Below are positions 1 through 5,406 of a DNA stretch of 6,455 nt, piece after piece. Where the stretch lies: positions 1-6,455 of the forward strand of contig PMFP01000155.1 of assembly GCA_003155175.1 (NCBI GenBank). The letters are read 5' to 3'. Position 1 is the stretch's first letter. Each line of letters begins with the position of its first letter. A program made the translations under genes and the position numbers. The notes under the pieces are model-generated. The model worked only from the letters and a program-made list of their open reading frames with translations. It made no database searches and was not told where the DNA came from. This DNA comes from Vulcanimicrobiota bacterium (GTDB taxonomy: Bacteria; Vulcanimicrobiota; Vulcanimicrobiia; Vulcanimicrobiales; Vulcanimicrobiaceae).

Positions 1-1
1 C

Positions 2-865
2 GAACTCGCTCATCCCCAGAGCGCGCACGCCGCGATCCAGCAACTGATACAGGTGGGATCGAGTGCGGGGGGCGCACGCGCGAAGGCGGTCGTGGCCTTT
101 CAACCCTCCACCTTTCAAGTGGCGTCGGCGTTCGCCCCACTCGAGGCGGGCTTTGAGCAGTGGATCATCAAACTCGACGGCGTGAGCGAGACGGGCATGG
201 ACGGCCACGGTGGCGGCCTCGGCGACAGCGCGCCCTACGGTCGGGTCGAGTTCGCCTACAGCCTGATGGCGCGCGCGGCCGGCGTGACCATGACCCGATG
301 CGAACTGCTCGCCGAAGGTCCCCGTCGTCACTTCATGACGCGGCGATTCGACCGCGACGCGGACGGTGCGCGACTTCACGTGCTCTCGCTCGCGGCGCTC
401 GCGCACCTCGACCCCCGCCAGGTGGGTGCGAACAGTTACGACCAGTACCTCGGGGCCGTTCGCCAACTCGGACTGGGCCTCGACAGCGTGAGTCAGGCCT
501 TTCGCCGCATGGTCTTTAACGTCGTCGCCGTCAACCGCGACGACCACGCCAAGAACTTTGCGTTCTGGCGCTCGCACGAAGGCGACTGGGAACTGGCACC
601 CGCCTTCGACCTGACCCACGCCTACCAGCCCGCCAGTCAGTGGACGAGTCGCCACAACCTTCGAGTGAACGGTCGGATCGAAGGGATTACCCTCGAGGAT
701 CTTTACGCCGTGGGTGATCGCCACGACGTGCCCGACTTCAAGCGGGTGGTGCTCGAGGTGTCCCAGGGCGTTGCTCGTTGGCCCGAGTTCGCCGAGGAGG
801 CGCACGTGGACGCCACGACGATGGAGGTAATAGGACTCGACCTCGAACGGTTCCGCCCTCGCTGA
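2..865 (+). CDS. hipA: HipA-family serine/threonine kinase, 5' end cut by window
   Basis: The frame is open from base 2, so the gene starts upstream of the window; 287 residues of the C-terminal part are visible. The kinase signatures come in the expected order: a glycine-rich GGARAKA at visible residues 23-29 (usually GGARPKA), the ATP-binding lysine in WIIKLD (about 57), RRFDR (about 114-118), the catalytic NRDDHAKN (178-185) and the metal-binding AFDLT (201-205). In HipA, NxDxHxKN holds the catalytic Asp and metal-ligand Asn, and the Asp of FDL binds magnesium. The active site therefore looks intact. Characterised HipA toxins phosphorylate glutamyl-tRNA synthetase and related targets and are held in check by the HTH antitoxin HipB; any hipB would lie upstream, out of view. 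The gene lies outside the tRNA-flanked element. An internal ATG at 53 would remove part of the fold and is not the real start. Confidence 0.9.
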   Translation, partial: ELAHPQSAHAAIQQLIQVGSSAGGARAKAVVAFQPSTFQVASAFAPLEAGFEQWIIKLDGVSETGMDGHGGGLGDSAPYGRVEFAYSLMARAAGVTMTRCELLAEGPRRHFMTRRFDRDADGARLHVLSLAALAHLDPRQVGANSYDQYLGAVRQLGLGLDSVSQAFRRMVFNVVAVNRDDHAKNFAFWRSHEGDWELAPAFDLTHAYQPASQWTSRHNLRVNGRIEGITLEDLYAVGDRHDVPDFKRVVLEVSQGVARWPEFAEEAHVDATTMEVIGLDLERFRPR

Positions 866-880
866 GAGTGGAGCGACCCT

Positions 881-1054
881 TTAGAACTCCAGGGTGATAC
901 TCACCGGGCAGTGGTCGCTTCCCATGTAGTCGGCGTGGATCTCGGCGGCCGTGAGAAAGCGCTGGCCGGCGCGCATGATCTCGGCGATCCGCTCGCGCGG
1001 CCGGGTGACGTAGTCCGCTCGCATCCAGCGGCTATTTGCGAACGGTTCCCGAAA
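881..1054 (-). pseudogene. xthA: Exonuclease III (XthA-type) C-terminal remnant
   Basis: Reading on the minus strand from about 1030 to the TAA at 881-883 gives 49 residues that match the end of exonuclease III/AP endonuclease. They include RADY, equivalent to the RIDY strand with its conserved Asp, and close to the end MGSDHCPV, the GSDHxPV motif that carries the catalytic Asp-His pair. The family is normally about 250-270 residues, so roughly 80% is absent. The frame is open only back to the TGA at 1055-1057, and the next gene upstream is an unrelated secreted protein. No start codon is suitably placed. This is therefore a truncated leftover, not a small gene. It converges with the HipA gene, with 15 bases between the stop codons. 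The residues between about 1031 and 1054 do not look like exonuclease III, so the breakpoint is probably near 1030. Confidence 0.75.
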
Positions 1055-1774
1055 TCATTTCGTCGGCGTGGGTGCGGGTGCCGGGGCGGGGCAGGTCGCG
1101 ACGTCGGCGTCGGCCTTCTGGCGGATCCCGCGGGCCCAGTAATCGGAGGCGTCCGGGAAATCCGGCAAGTCCAGGTTCAGGGCAGCGGCCCGGCTCTGGA
1201 TCTTAGGAATGACCTCGGCGATGGCCTGAGGGGTTGGCTGCGGAGTCGGCGGCGCGCCGTTGGGTCCCGGGGCGGGCGTCGGATAGTCGCTGGCCGGTGC
1301 GCCGGGCATGGCCTCGGCGAGCGAGACCCAAGCGTCGGCAATCACGGAGGCGGGAAGGTCGTGCGCCGCAGCCGGGCACTGCGTGGCCCAAATCTCGGCC
1401 AGGAGGTCGGCCTGAAGCGCCATCGCCCAGGCGGCGCCGGCCGCGATCTTGGCTTCGATCGGGCCGCGCCCGTTGTCGGTGCGGCAGACGACGCCGCGGA
1501 CCACCAGGTCCTCGCGCTGGAACTCGCCCAGCACGTCGTCGAGGGCGTCGTAGCGGGCGGTCAATGCCGCGCGATCGGTCGCCGAGGGCGGGTGCTTGTC
1601 GAAGTCGCGGACTTTGTCGGTAATCTGGTTGGCGACGATCTCGTTACAGGCGATGCCCTGCTTGTTGGCAGCGACCGTCACCGGGCCGGACGGCCGCGGC
1701 GAGGCCGGAGCCACCATCGGAACCAGGAGCATCGCGGCCAGCGCGCCGGCGCCGAAGATCCGTTGAGAGAGCAC
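1055..1774 (-). CDS. Secreted protein of unknown function with Pro/Ala-rich linker
   Basis: This is a 239-residue protein with an N-terminal signal peptide: a short basic start (LSQR), a hydrophobic core GAGALAAMLLVPMVAP, and probable cleavage around residue 23-26. The mature part is largely helical and Ala-rich. It has four cysteines (in ACNE, VCRT, TQCP and TCPA), which could form two disulfides, and a proline-rich spacer (PTPAPGPNGAPPTPQPTPQ). It ends in a Pro-Ala-Thr tail (CPAPAPAPTPTK). I do not recognise the family. The start is GTG at 1774, chosen because AAGGG sits six bases upstream and the signal peptide begins there. Longer versions of the frame run back through the tRNA promoter and tRNA antisense and are not credible. 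It is divergent from the tRNA gene and lies outside the integrated element. Secretion is well supported; role unknown. Confidence 0.72.
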   Translation of the reverse strand: MLSQRIFGAGALAAMLLVPMVAPASPRPSGPVTVAANKQGIACNEIVANQITDKVRDFDKHPPSATDRAALTARYDALDDVLGEFQREDLVVRGVVCRTDNGRGPIEAKIAAGAAWAMALQADLLAEIWATQCPAAAHDLPASVIADAWVSLAEAMPGAPASDYPTPAPGPNGAPPTPQPTPQAIAEVIPKIQSRAAALNLDLPDFPDASDYWARGIRQKADADVATCPAPAPAPTPTK

Positions 1775-1807
1775 GCAAGGCCCTTCGTTCGCGGGAACCG
1801 GAAGTCT

Positions 1808-1837
1808 TTGACAGGGGCCAAGCCCCCCATGTACAAT
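1808..1837 (+). promoter_or_regulatory. Promoter of tRNA-Ala
   Basis: A perfect -35 box TTGACA (1808-1813) and a -10 box TACAAT (1832-1837) are separated by 18 bases. This would start transcription near 1844, about nine bases before the mature tRNA 5' end at 1853. It matches the strong sigma70-type promoters usual for stable RNA genes. Confidence 0.8.
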
Positions 1838-1852
1838 CCCCCTCGTCGCCTT

Positions 1853-1928
1853 GGGGATGTAGCTCAGCTGGTAGAGCACTTGCTTCGCATGTAAGGGGTC
1901 AGGAGTTCGAGTCTCCTCATCTCCACCA
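1853..1928 (+). tRNA. tRNA-Ala, anticodon CGC
   Basis: A complete 76-base cloverleaf. The acceptor stem pairs GGGGATG with CATCTCC and contains the G3:U70 wobble, the identity element of alanine tRNAs. The D-arm is GCTC/GAGC. The anticodon stem CTTGC/GTAAG (one G-U pair) encloses the loop TTCGCAT with anticodon CGC, which reads GCG. The T-arm is AGGAG-TTCGAGT-CTCCT, followed by discriminator A and an encoded CCA. It serves as the integration target: bases 1883-1914 recur exactly at the right end of the window. The copy here is complete because the incoming element restored the 3' half of the gene. Confidence 0.97.
1883..1914 (+). repeat. Left attachment-site copy (attL core) inside tRNA-Ala
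   Basis: 32 bases from the 3' part of the anticodon stem-loop into the T-arm, identical to 6424-6455. The left edge of identity is clear: the bases upstream differ (ACTTG here, GTCGTC at the other copy). The right edge is unknown because the window ends inside the second copy. An att core starting at the anticodon loop is classical for phage-type tyrosine recombinases. Confidence 0.88.
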
Positions 1929-1931
1929 AGT

Positions 1932-1967
1932 CCGCACCCTCGTCGCTGTTAGCGATGCGGGGTTTTT
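1932..1967 (+). terminator. Rho-independent terminator of tRNA-Ala
   Basis: The outer stem CCGCA/TGCGG (1932-1936 with 1956-1960) and inner stem TCGCT/AGCGA (1943-1947 with 1951-1955) close a GTT loop, with six bases bulged on the 5' side. GG and a run of five T follow at 1963-1967. The hairpin begins three bases after the tRNA CCA. Confidence 0.82.
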
Positions 1968-2041
1968 GTTTGCCCGCGGATTTGGGTTGGGTTGGGACGC
2001 CTACGACAGATTTACGACGCCGCGCGAACGATCTTGCGCGC

Positions 2042-2117
2042 CCTTCCACAAGCTCAGAATGACGACGGATCAAGCATTGTTTTGTCATCCTGAGCGCGGC
2101 GCAGCCGCAGTCGAAGG
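2042..2117. repeat. Palindromic intergenic repeat (imperfect hairpin)
   Basis: The arms GCTCAGAATGAC (2052-2063) and GTCATCCTGAGC (2084-2095) are complementary except at one position. The outer ends CCTTC and GAAGG also pair. This word, a hairpin around GCTCAGGATGAC with flanking CTTCGAC or GTCGAAG, is a familiar intergenic repeat in many environmental bacterial genomes. When wrongly translated it yields peptides such as HSELVEG and CHPERG, both of which occur here on the two strands. It is non-coding. It could act as an RNA hairpin between the tRNA unit and the next operon. Confidence 0.6.
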
Positions 2118-2130
2118 ACGTCGGACAATC

Positions 2131-2199
2131 TTGACCTATACCGTCCGGTATAGTAAAGTATACCGAGTGAAGTACTCAAGTACACCGCCAAGTATACGG
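2131..2199 (+). promoter_or_regulatory. Promoter with operator palindrome and iterated sites for the wHTH-nucleotidyltransferase operon
   Basis: A -35-like TTGACC (2131-2136) and a -10-like TAAAGT (2154-2159) are 17 bases apart. A perfect palindrome CTATACCG-TC-CGGTATAG (2136-2153) fills the spacer. Downstream come three near-identical words, AAGTATACCG (2156-2165), AAGTACACCG (2178-2187) and AAGTATACGG (2190-2199), and a further small inverted repeat GTACT-CA-AGTAC (2172-2183). The block ends 42 bases before the start of the winged-helix gene. The layout suggests autorepression by that regulator; this is inferred from position and symmetry only. Confidence 0.55.
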
Positions 2200-2241
2200 T
2201 TAAGGCGGCCCGGTGGCGAGTCGAATCTGCGAGCACCGGCA

Positions 2242-2553
2242 ATGTTCGGGACGCGAATGCGCACGGCACTTCTCATGCTGGTCGCGGTCCTCGAGGAGAC
2301 GTATCCGGCGCAGCTCGCGCGCTGCTTGGGTACCAGCATATCTTCGGTGCAACGAACGCTTGATAAGTTAGAGGACGAGGGTCTCGTCGCTACGCGCCCT
2401 CTCGTCGTCCGCGCGGTCTCCTTAAATCCCCGCTACGCTGCCGCCAACGAGTTGCGCGCGCTCTTGCTGCGGCTGGCGGAAGGTTATCCCGAATACCAGC
2501 GCCTTAAGGAATCGCAACGTTCCCGGCCGCGCCGCAGGGCGAAACCTCTGTGA
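2242..2553 (+). CDS. Small winged-helix DNA-binding protein, candidate antitoxin/regulator
   Basis: This is a 103-residue protein. Residues 6-49 form a helix-turn-helix: RTALLMLVAVLEETYPAQLA, then LGTSISSVQRTLDKLEDEGLV. Residues 50-61 form the beta wing (VATRPLVVRAVSL), followed by NPRYAAANELRALLLRLAE, which looks like a dimerisation helix, and a basic Arg-rich tail. This is the ArsR/MarR-like winged-helix type in which HTH helix 3 reads DNA. The ATG at 2242 is chosen because the fold begins there; the longer open frame back to 1966 only translates a non-coding repeat and the promoter. The Shine-Dalgarno match is weak. The gene overlaps the next by four bases (GTGA at 2550-2553), so the two are probably translationally coupled and act together. 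By analogy with wHTH-nucleotidyltransferase modules, it may neutralise its partner and repress the operon through the palindromes upstream. Confidence 0.8.
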   Translation: MFGTRMRTALLMLVAVLEETYPAQLARCLGTSISSVQRTLDKLEDEGLVATRPLVVRAVSLNPRYAAANELRALLLRLAEGYPEYQRLKESQRSRPRRRAKPL

Positions 2554-3110
2554 CGATCGACGAGTCCTCGTCCCTCACCGACGTCTGCTTTGCCGTTTCA
2601 ACGGCCCTCGATAAGCACGGGATCGTGAGCGTTCTCACGGGCGGCAGCGCCGCAACGCTCTACGCGCCGCACGCGTACACGTCGCTCGACGCGGACTTCA
2701 TTCTCGAGGACGACAACGATCTCGGCGAGTTAACGGAGCCGCTTAAAAGCATCGGGTTCACGCGCAGAGGCAGATCCCGCCTGTTCGAGCACGCGCATAC
2801 GAGATACACGCTCGACTTCCCAAAGGGGCCCCTCGGCGTGGGCCGCGACTATATTACCGAAACGCGCATCATCGAGCGCGGGGGCCTACGCATACGCATA
2901 CTGACGCGCACGGACTGCATTCGCGATCGGCTCGCGGGATTCTATTACTGGGACGACTACACCGCCCTTAACGCCGCCGTGGCCGTCGCAGCAGAAAATC
3001 CCGGCGACGTGGATATTGGCCTGCTGCGTCGATGGACTGAGCGAGAGGCACCCGGGTCCACGGAACTGCTCGAAAAACTCGCCGAGTTCGAGCGCCGGCT
3101 CAACGCATGA
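2550..3110 (+). CDS. Nucleotidyltransferase-fold protein, candidate toxin of wHTH-NTase pair
   Basis: This is a 186-residue protein with the core of a minimal nucleotidyltransferase: a GGSAATLY motif (31-38) followed by the DxD pair in SLDADF (Asp47, Asp49), with a possible third carboxylate in TLDFP (about Asp89). The C-terminal half has LTRTDCIRDRLAGFYYWDD (118-136), a pattern I recall from NTase-like proteins of the AbiEii/DUF6036 sort, then a helical region ending in LLEKLAEFERRLNA. Relatives in AbiE/MenAT-type systems add nucleotides to tRNA 3' ends and halt translation, with a winged-helix partner as antidote. That activity is inferred here, not shown. The start GTG at 2550 overlaps the stop of the winged-helix gene. 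The stop lies four bases from the stop of the convergent secreted protein gene, with no terminator between them. Confidence 0.78.
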   Translation: MTIDESSSLTDVCFAVSTALDKHGIVSVLTGGSAATLYAPHAYTSLDADFILEDDNDLGELTEPLKSIGFTRRGRSRLFEHAHTRYTLDFPKGPLGVGRDYITETRIIERGGLRIRILTRTDCIRDRLAGFYYWDDYTALNAAVAVAAENPGDVDIGLLRRWTEREAPGSTELLEKLAEFERRLNA

Positions 3111-3114
3111 CGTT

Positions 3115-3570
3115 CTACGTCTTGTACGTGTCCGTGATCGTGTAATTGGTATGTTGGGGAGCACCGGATTGCGCCGGATACGATTGGATTTCGATGTCGA
3201 TCTGCGAGCCGTCGCCCTTGACGTAGGTGAAGGTTCCGATCCGGCTCGTGGGGTCGTCGGTCGTCTCGCTCGTCTCGGCGTTTGAGGGAAGCGCGTGCTT
3301 GTAATACGCGTACACGTCGTTGAATGAATCCGGCGTCGAGAACGTCACGACCGTGCCGCTCGGCTTCGAGTATTGCGTAAGGTGAACTAATCCGCCGTTG
3401 ATTGGGTGTCCACCGGGGTAGACTGGGGCGCCGGCATCCGCCGCGCTGACGCCTCCGGCATTAAGGCCGGATTCCCCCGGGTCCGACTGCGCGGCATCCG
3501 TCATGCCGAACGCGCAAAAGCCGGCAAGTACGATCGTTGTAAGGGCCATCACGAGCGTGCGCTTTGTCAT
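3115..3570 (-). CDS. Small secreted protein of unknown function
   Basis: This is a 151-residue protein starting at ATG 3570 with a clear signal peptide: MTKR, a hydrophobic TLVMALTTIVLAGFCAFGM, and likely cleavage after Asp-Ala-Ala (about residue 27). A Gly/Ala-rich linker leads to PVYPGGHPINGG. A compact, probably beta-rich domain follows: VVTFSTPDSFNDVYAYYKHALP, then GTFTYVKGDGSQIDIEIQSY. I recall similar exported proteins with an N-terminal 'YPG' segment and an 'FxTxDSxxxVxxYYKxxLP' segment as uncharacterised, so I give no function. It lies 86 bases downstream of the DUF4126-like gene on the same strand and may be the last gene of that unit. No convincing Shine-Dalgarno is seen before the ATG. 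The 3' end converges on the nucleotidyltransferase gene. Confidence 0.72.
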   Translation of the reverse strand: MTKRTLVMALTTIVLAGFCAFGMTDAAQSDPGESGLNAGGVSAADAGAPVYPGGHPINGGLVHLTQYSKPSGTVVTFSTPDSFNDVYAYYKHALPSNAETSETTDDPTSRIGTFTYVKGDGSQIDIEIQSYPAQSGAPQHTNYTITDTYKT

Positions 3571-3656
3571 GGCCCACGCTTGCTGCGCTCGCTCGTTGAA
3601 CCCTCCCGACGGTGCTTCGCCCGGGCTGCTTTTCCCGGTGGAGACCAGATTTTGCG

Positions 3657-4073
3657 CTATCCGTTCGCGACCGCCGCGATCGTGGCGAGACAGATGCCGT
3701 CTTCGACCAGGCCGAGGATCACATCGGGGACGCCGGTGCGGTCTGCGATCGCGGTCCGCAAGCGATTTGCGAGGATCGCAACGCCGATTGCGCTGACGAT
3801 CGCGATCGCGGCCGGAAGAGCGATACTGCGCTCCTCCCCATCGCTAAGTTTCGTCGCCGCAAAAGCGCCGGCAGTGACGCGCGCCAGCAACGGTCCCGGA
3901 CGCACTCGCGATCCGACGAAGGGCATTTTGTCGGCGACAAGCTCCCCCAGAAACGCAAGGCCCGGTCGCAGCGACGGCTTGCCGTCGGAGCTCCACGCGG
4001 CTAAGAAGGGCCCGGCCGACGCACGCATCCCGACGGCGCTTCCGGCTAATCCGTATCGAACGTATTGGTTCAT
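3657..4073 (-). CDS. DUF4126-like membrane protein
   Basis: This is a 138-residue protein with features I associate with the DUF4126 family: an early GMRASAGPFLAAW segment, the motif GELVADKMPFVGSRVRPGPLLARVTAGAFAA (residues 43-73), a hydrophobic stretch ALPAAIAIVSAIGVAILANRLR, and a C-terminal VPDVILGLVEDGICLATIAAVA. The family's function is unknown; the members are small inner-membrane proteins. At 138 residues it is somewhat short. The ATG at 4073 is supported by AGGAG at 4084-4088, ten bases upstream. It follows the TMEM175-type gene after 34 bases on the same strand, so the two are very likely one transcript and may cooperate in the membrane. Confidence 0.68.
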   Translation of the reverse strand: MNQYVRYGLAGSAVGMRASAGPFLAAWSSDGKPSLRPGLAFLGELVADKMPFVGSRVRPGPLLARVTAGAFAATKLSDGEERSIALPAAIAIVSAIGVAILANRLRTAIADRTGVPDVILGLVEDGICLATIAAVANG

Positions 4074-4107
4074 CGTCTCACGGCTCCTATTGCGCGGCCG
4101 CCGACTC

Positions 4108-4707
4108 TCACCCGCGTCCCGAGATCACGGATTCAAACCGGCGGTCCGGGATGAACCAGGTGATGGCGACCACGACGTACAGCACATCGGACAGGATAGT
4201 CGAAACGAACGCCAGTCCGATCGCGCACACGTAGAATGCAAGCGACATCTTGCCTTTGAGATCGCCTTGGACGGCTTTTGTGAACGCCGAATCGGGACCG
4301 TTTACCGCTTGCAGCGCATTCTGCAGCAGCGTGTAGGCGAACCCGCACATGAGCAGGACGAAGCCGTACAACGCGGTCGGGCCGGCGGCCGACGGATTTT
4401 CGCCCATCCATCTGGTCGTGAACGGCACGAGCGAGAGCCAAAAGAGCAGGTGCAAATTCGCCCACATAGCCCGGCCGTCCACGCCGTCGCTCGCGCGCAA
4501 CATGTGATGGTGGTTGTTCCAGTAGATGCCGACGAAGACGAAGCTCAAGACGTACGCCGCGAAGGTCGGAAGGATCTCCCGCAGCAAATGCAGGTCCGTT
4601 CCGCTCGGCGGCTTGAGTTCCAGGACCATGACCGTGATGATCACGGCGATGACCCCATCGCTGAACGCTTCGACCCGGCCCGCTTCAGTCGAAAATCTAC
4701 TTTTCAC
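4108..4707 (-). CDS. TMEM175-family potassium channel-like membrane protein
   Basis: Near the N-terminus stands RVEAFSDGVIAVIITVMVLEL, the hallmark first helix of the TMEM175 (DUF1211) family, whose FSDG motif lines the cation pore. Further membrane segments follow: FAAYVLSFVFVGIYWNNHHH, WANLHLLFWLSLVPFTTRW, LYGFVLLMCGFAYTLLQ and a final hydrophobic pair around YVCAIGLAFVSTILSDVLYVVVAITWF. This agrees with the six-helix prokaryotic form, about 200 residues, which assembles as a tetramer and conducts potassium. I place the start at GTG 4707 (199 residues), because family members begin about ten residues before RxEAFSDG. GTG 4752 (214 residues) is possible, and neither has a good Shine-Dalgarno. 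The gene starts close behind the integrase remnant and leads the membrane-protein unit. A potassium leak channel in a defence-like island could affect membrane potential; that is inference. Confidence 0.87.
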   Translation of the reverse strand: MKSRFSTEAGRVEAFSDGVIAVIITVMVLELKPPSGTDLHLLREILPTFAAYVLSFVFVGIYWNNHHHMLRASDGVDGRAMWANLHLLFWLSLVPFTTRWMGENPSAAGPTALYGFVLLMCGFAYTLLQNALQAVNGPDSAFTKAVQGDLKGKMSLAFYVCAIGLAFVSTILSDVLYVVVAITWFIPDRRFESVISGRG

Positions 4708-4773
4708 AGCGCGTAGCGTTCGCGCTCGCCCGCCATCCTCCGCGTCGAGCACCGGCTGGATTCGCGACGCCCG

Positions 4774-5026
4774 CTAGTCCGTCGTTCGACGCTCCGCTTG
4801 GAGGCGGTCGAAGATCCGGTTGGCGGTGTCGGCGACGCGGCGGGCGGTGTGGTCGAAGAGATGGCCGTAGCGTTCGAACATCATGCGCGTGTCGGCGTGA
4901 CCCAGGCTCCCGGCGATCGCCAGCGGGTCTTCGCCGGCTTCGATGAGCAGCGAGTTCGCGGTATGGCGCAGGCTGTAACGTGACGTCCGGCAGTCCCGCC
5001 CGTTCGAGCAGTGGTTTGAAAGGCAA
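4774..5026 (-). pseudogene. int: Tyrosine recombinase (integrase) C-terminal remnant, frameshifted
   Basis: Two minus-strand frames join into one integrase C-terminus. LPFKPLLERAGLPDV (5026-4982) continues, after a net one-base shift near 4981, into RYSLRHTANSLLIEAG, then LGHADTRMMFERYGHL and a helical tail ending at the TAG at 4774-4776. This contains the second catalytic Arg in SLRHT, the His of LGH and the nucleophilic Tyr in ERYGHL. The core-binding domain and first catalytic Arg are missing: a stop lies just upstream of 5026, and the antitoxin gene begins at about 5040 on the other strand. Full-length relatives are about 300-400 residues. The gene is dead by both truncation and frameshift. 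It is the best internal evidence that the tRNA-flanked segment entered by site-specific recombination. Confidence 0.85.
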
Positions 5027-5039
5027 CTCACGTCAGCGC

Positions 5040-5318
5040 TTGATCGGGGTGAAGGGCGCAAAATCTGAGCTGAGCCGGATGCTCGCCGACGTCAAGGCTG
5101 GGCGCGAATGGACGATCACCAAGCACGGCGTGCCCGTCGCTCGCCTCGTTCCGATTTCGCGTGACGTGCGCCCGCTTGAGGAATGGCTCTCCCATCTTGA
5201 AGCCAGAGGCGTCCTCGGGCCTGCTCCTCGGAATCCGCGCCCGCTACCGCCGCCGCTACCCGTCGAGATGGGCCTAGCGCGCAGAATGCTCGATGAAGAC
5301 CGAGGTTCACCGGGGTAA
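5040..5318 (+). CDS. Phd/YefM-type antitoxin, apparently orphan
   Basis: From TTG 5040 the protein reads MIGVKGAKSELSRMLADVKAG, then EWTITKHGVPVARLVPI. This is the Phd/YefM DNA-binding domain (about residues 1-38): an N-terminal strand, the KxxLSxxL helix, and the [V/I]TxxGxPVARLVP hairpin. The remainder (EEWLSHLEARGVLGPAP, a proline-rich RPLPPPLPVEMG, then ARRMLDEDR) resembles the toxin-wrapping tail of antitoxins partnered with VapC PIN-domain toxins. It is 92 residues long. TTG 5040 gives the family-typical start but has only a poorly spaced GAAAGG (5018-5023). GTG 4980 is in frame but would translate antisense integrase sequence. No PIN-domain or RelE-type toxin follows; the minus-strand HTH gene ends at 5407. 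The gene abuts the integrase remnant, and the junction may have removed its original start region. Confidence 0.72.
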   Translation: MIGVKGAKSELSRMLADVKAGREWTITKHGVPVARLVPISRDVRPLEEWLSHLEARGVLGPAPRNPRPLPPPLPVEMGLARRMLDEDRGSPG

Positions 5319-5406
5319 GGTGCGTTGCCAGTGCGGTTATGCGTGGCACGCGAAACCGCAAGAGACCGGCCTCGCCTCGATAATGTTCGACTATTCGTAG
5401 AGATCG

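Noticed and set aside
911..1894. A 327-codon plus-strand open frame antisense to the exonuclease III remnant and secreted protein, ending in the tRNA
   Set aside because: Arg/Gly-rich shadow translation typical of high-GC DNA. It runs into the tRNA gene and has no recognisable domain, while the opposite strand has a signal peptide and a good ribosome-binding site.
1984..1996. GGGTTGGGTTGGG, possible G-quadruplex or telomere-like repeat
   Set aside because: Only three G3 runs are close together, so a three-tetrad quadruplex is not expected.
1966..2241. N-terminal extension of the winged-helix gene
   Set aside because: It translates the palindromic repeat (CHPERG-type peptide) and the promoter/operator block, so it is not coding.
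3406..4716. A 436-codon plus-strand open frame across the membrane-protein block
   Set aside because: Composition is that of an antisense shadow (Arg/Ser/Ala-rich, no domain). The minus strand encodes clear TMEM175-like and DUF4126-like proteins over the same bases.
5293..5400. A 35-codon plus-strand ORF after the antitoxin, with CxCGxxW and a terminal FDYS resembling a PIN-domain start
   Set aside because: No ribosome-binding site, too short for a toxin, and the resemblance to a zinc ribbon or to VapC is only a few residues. It could be debris of a lost toxin gene, but that cannot be supported.
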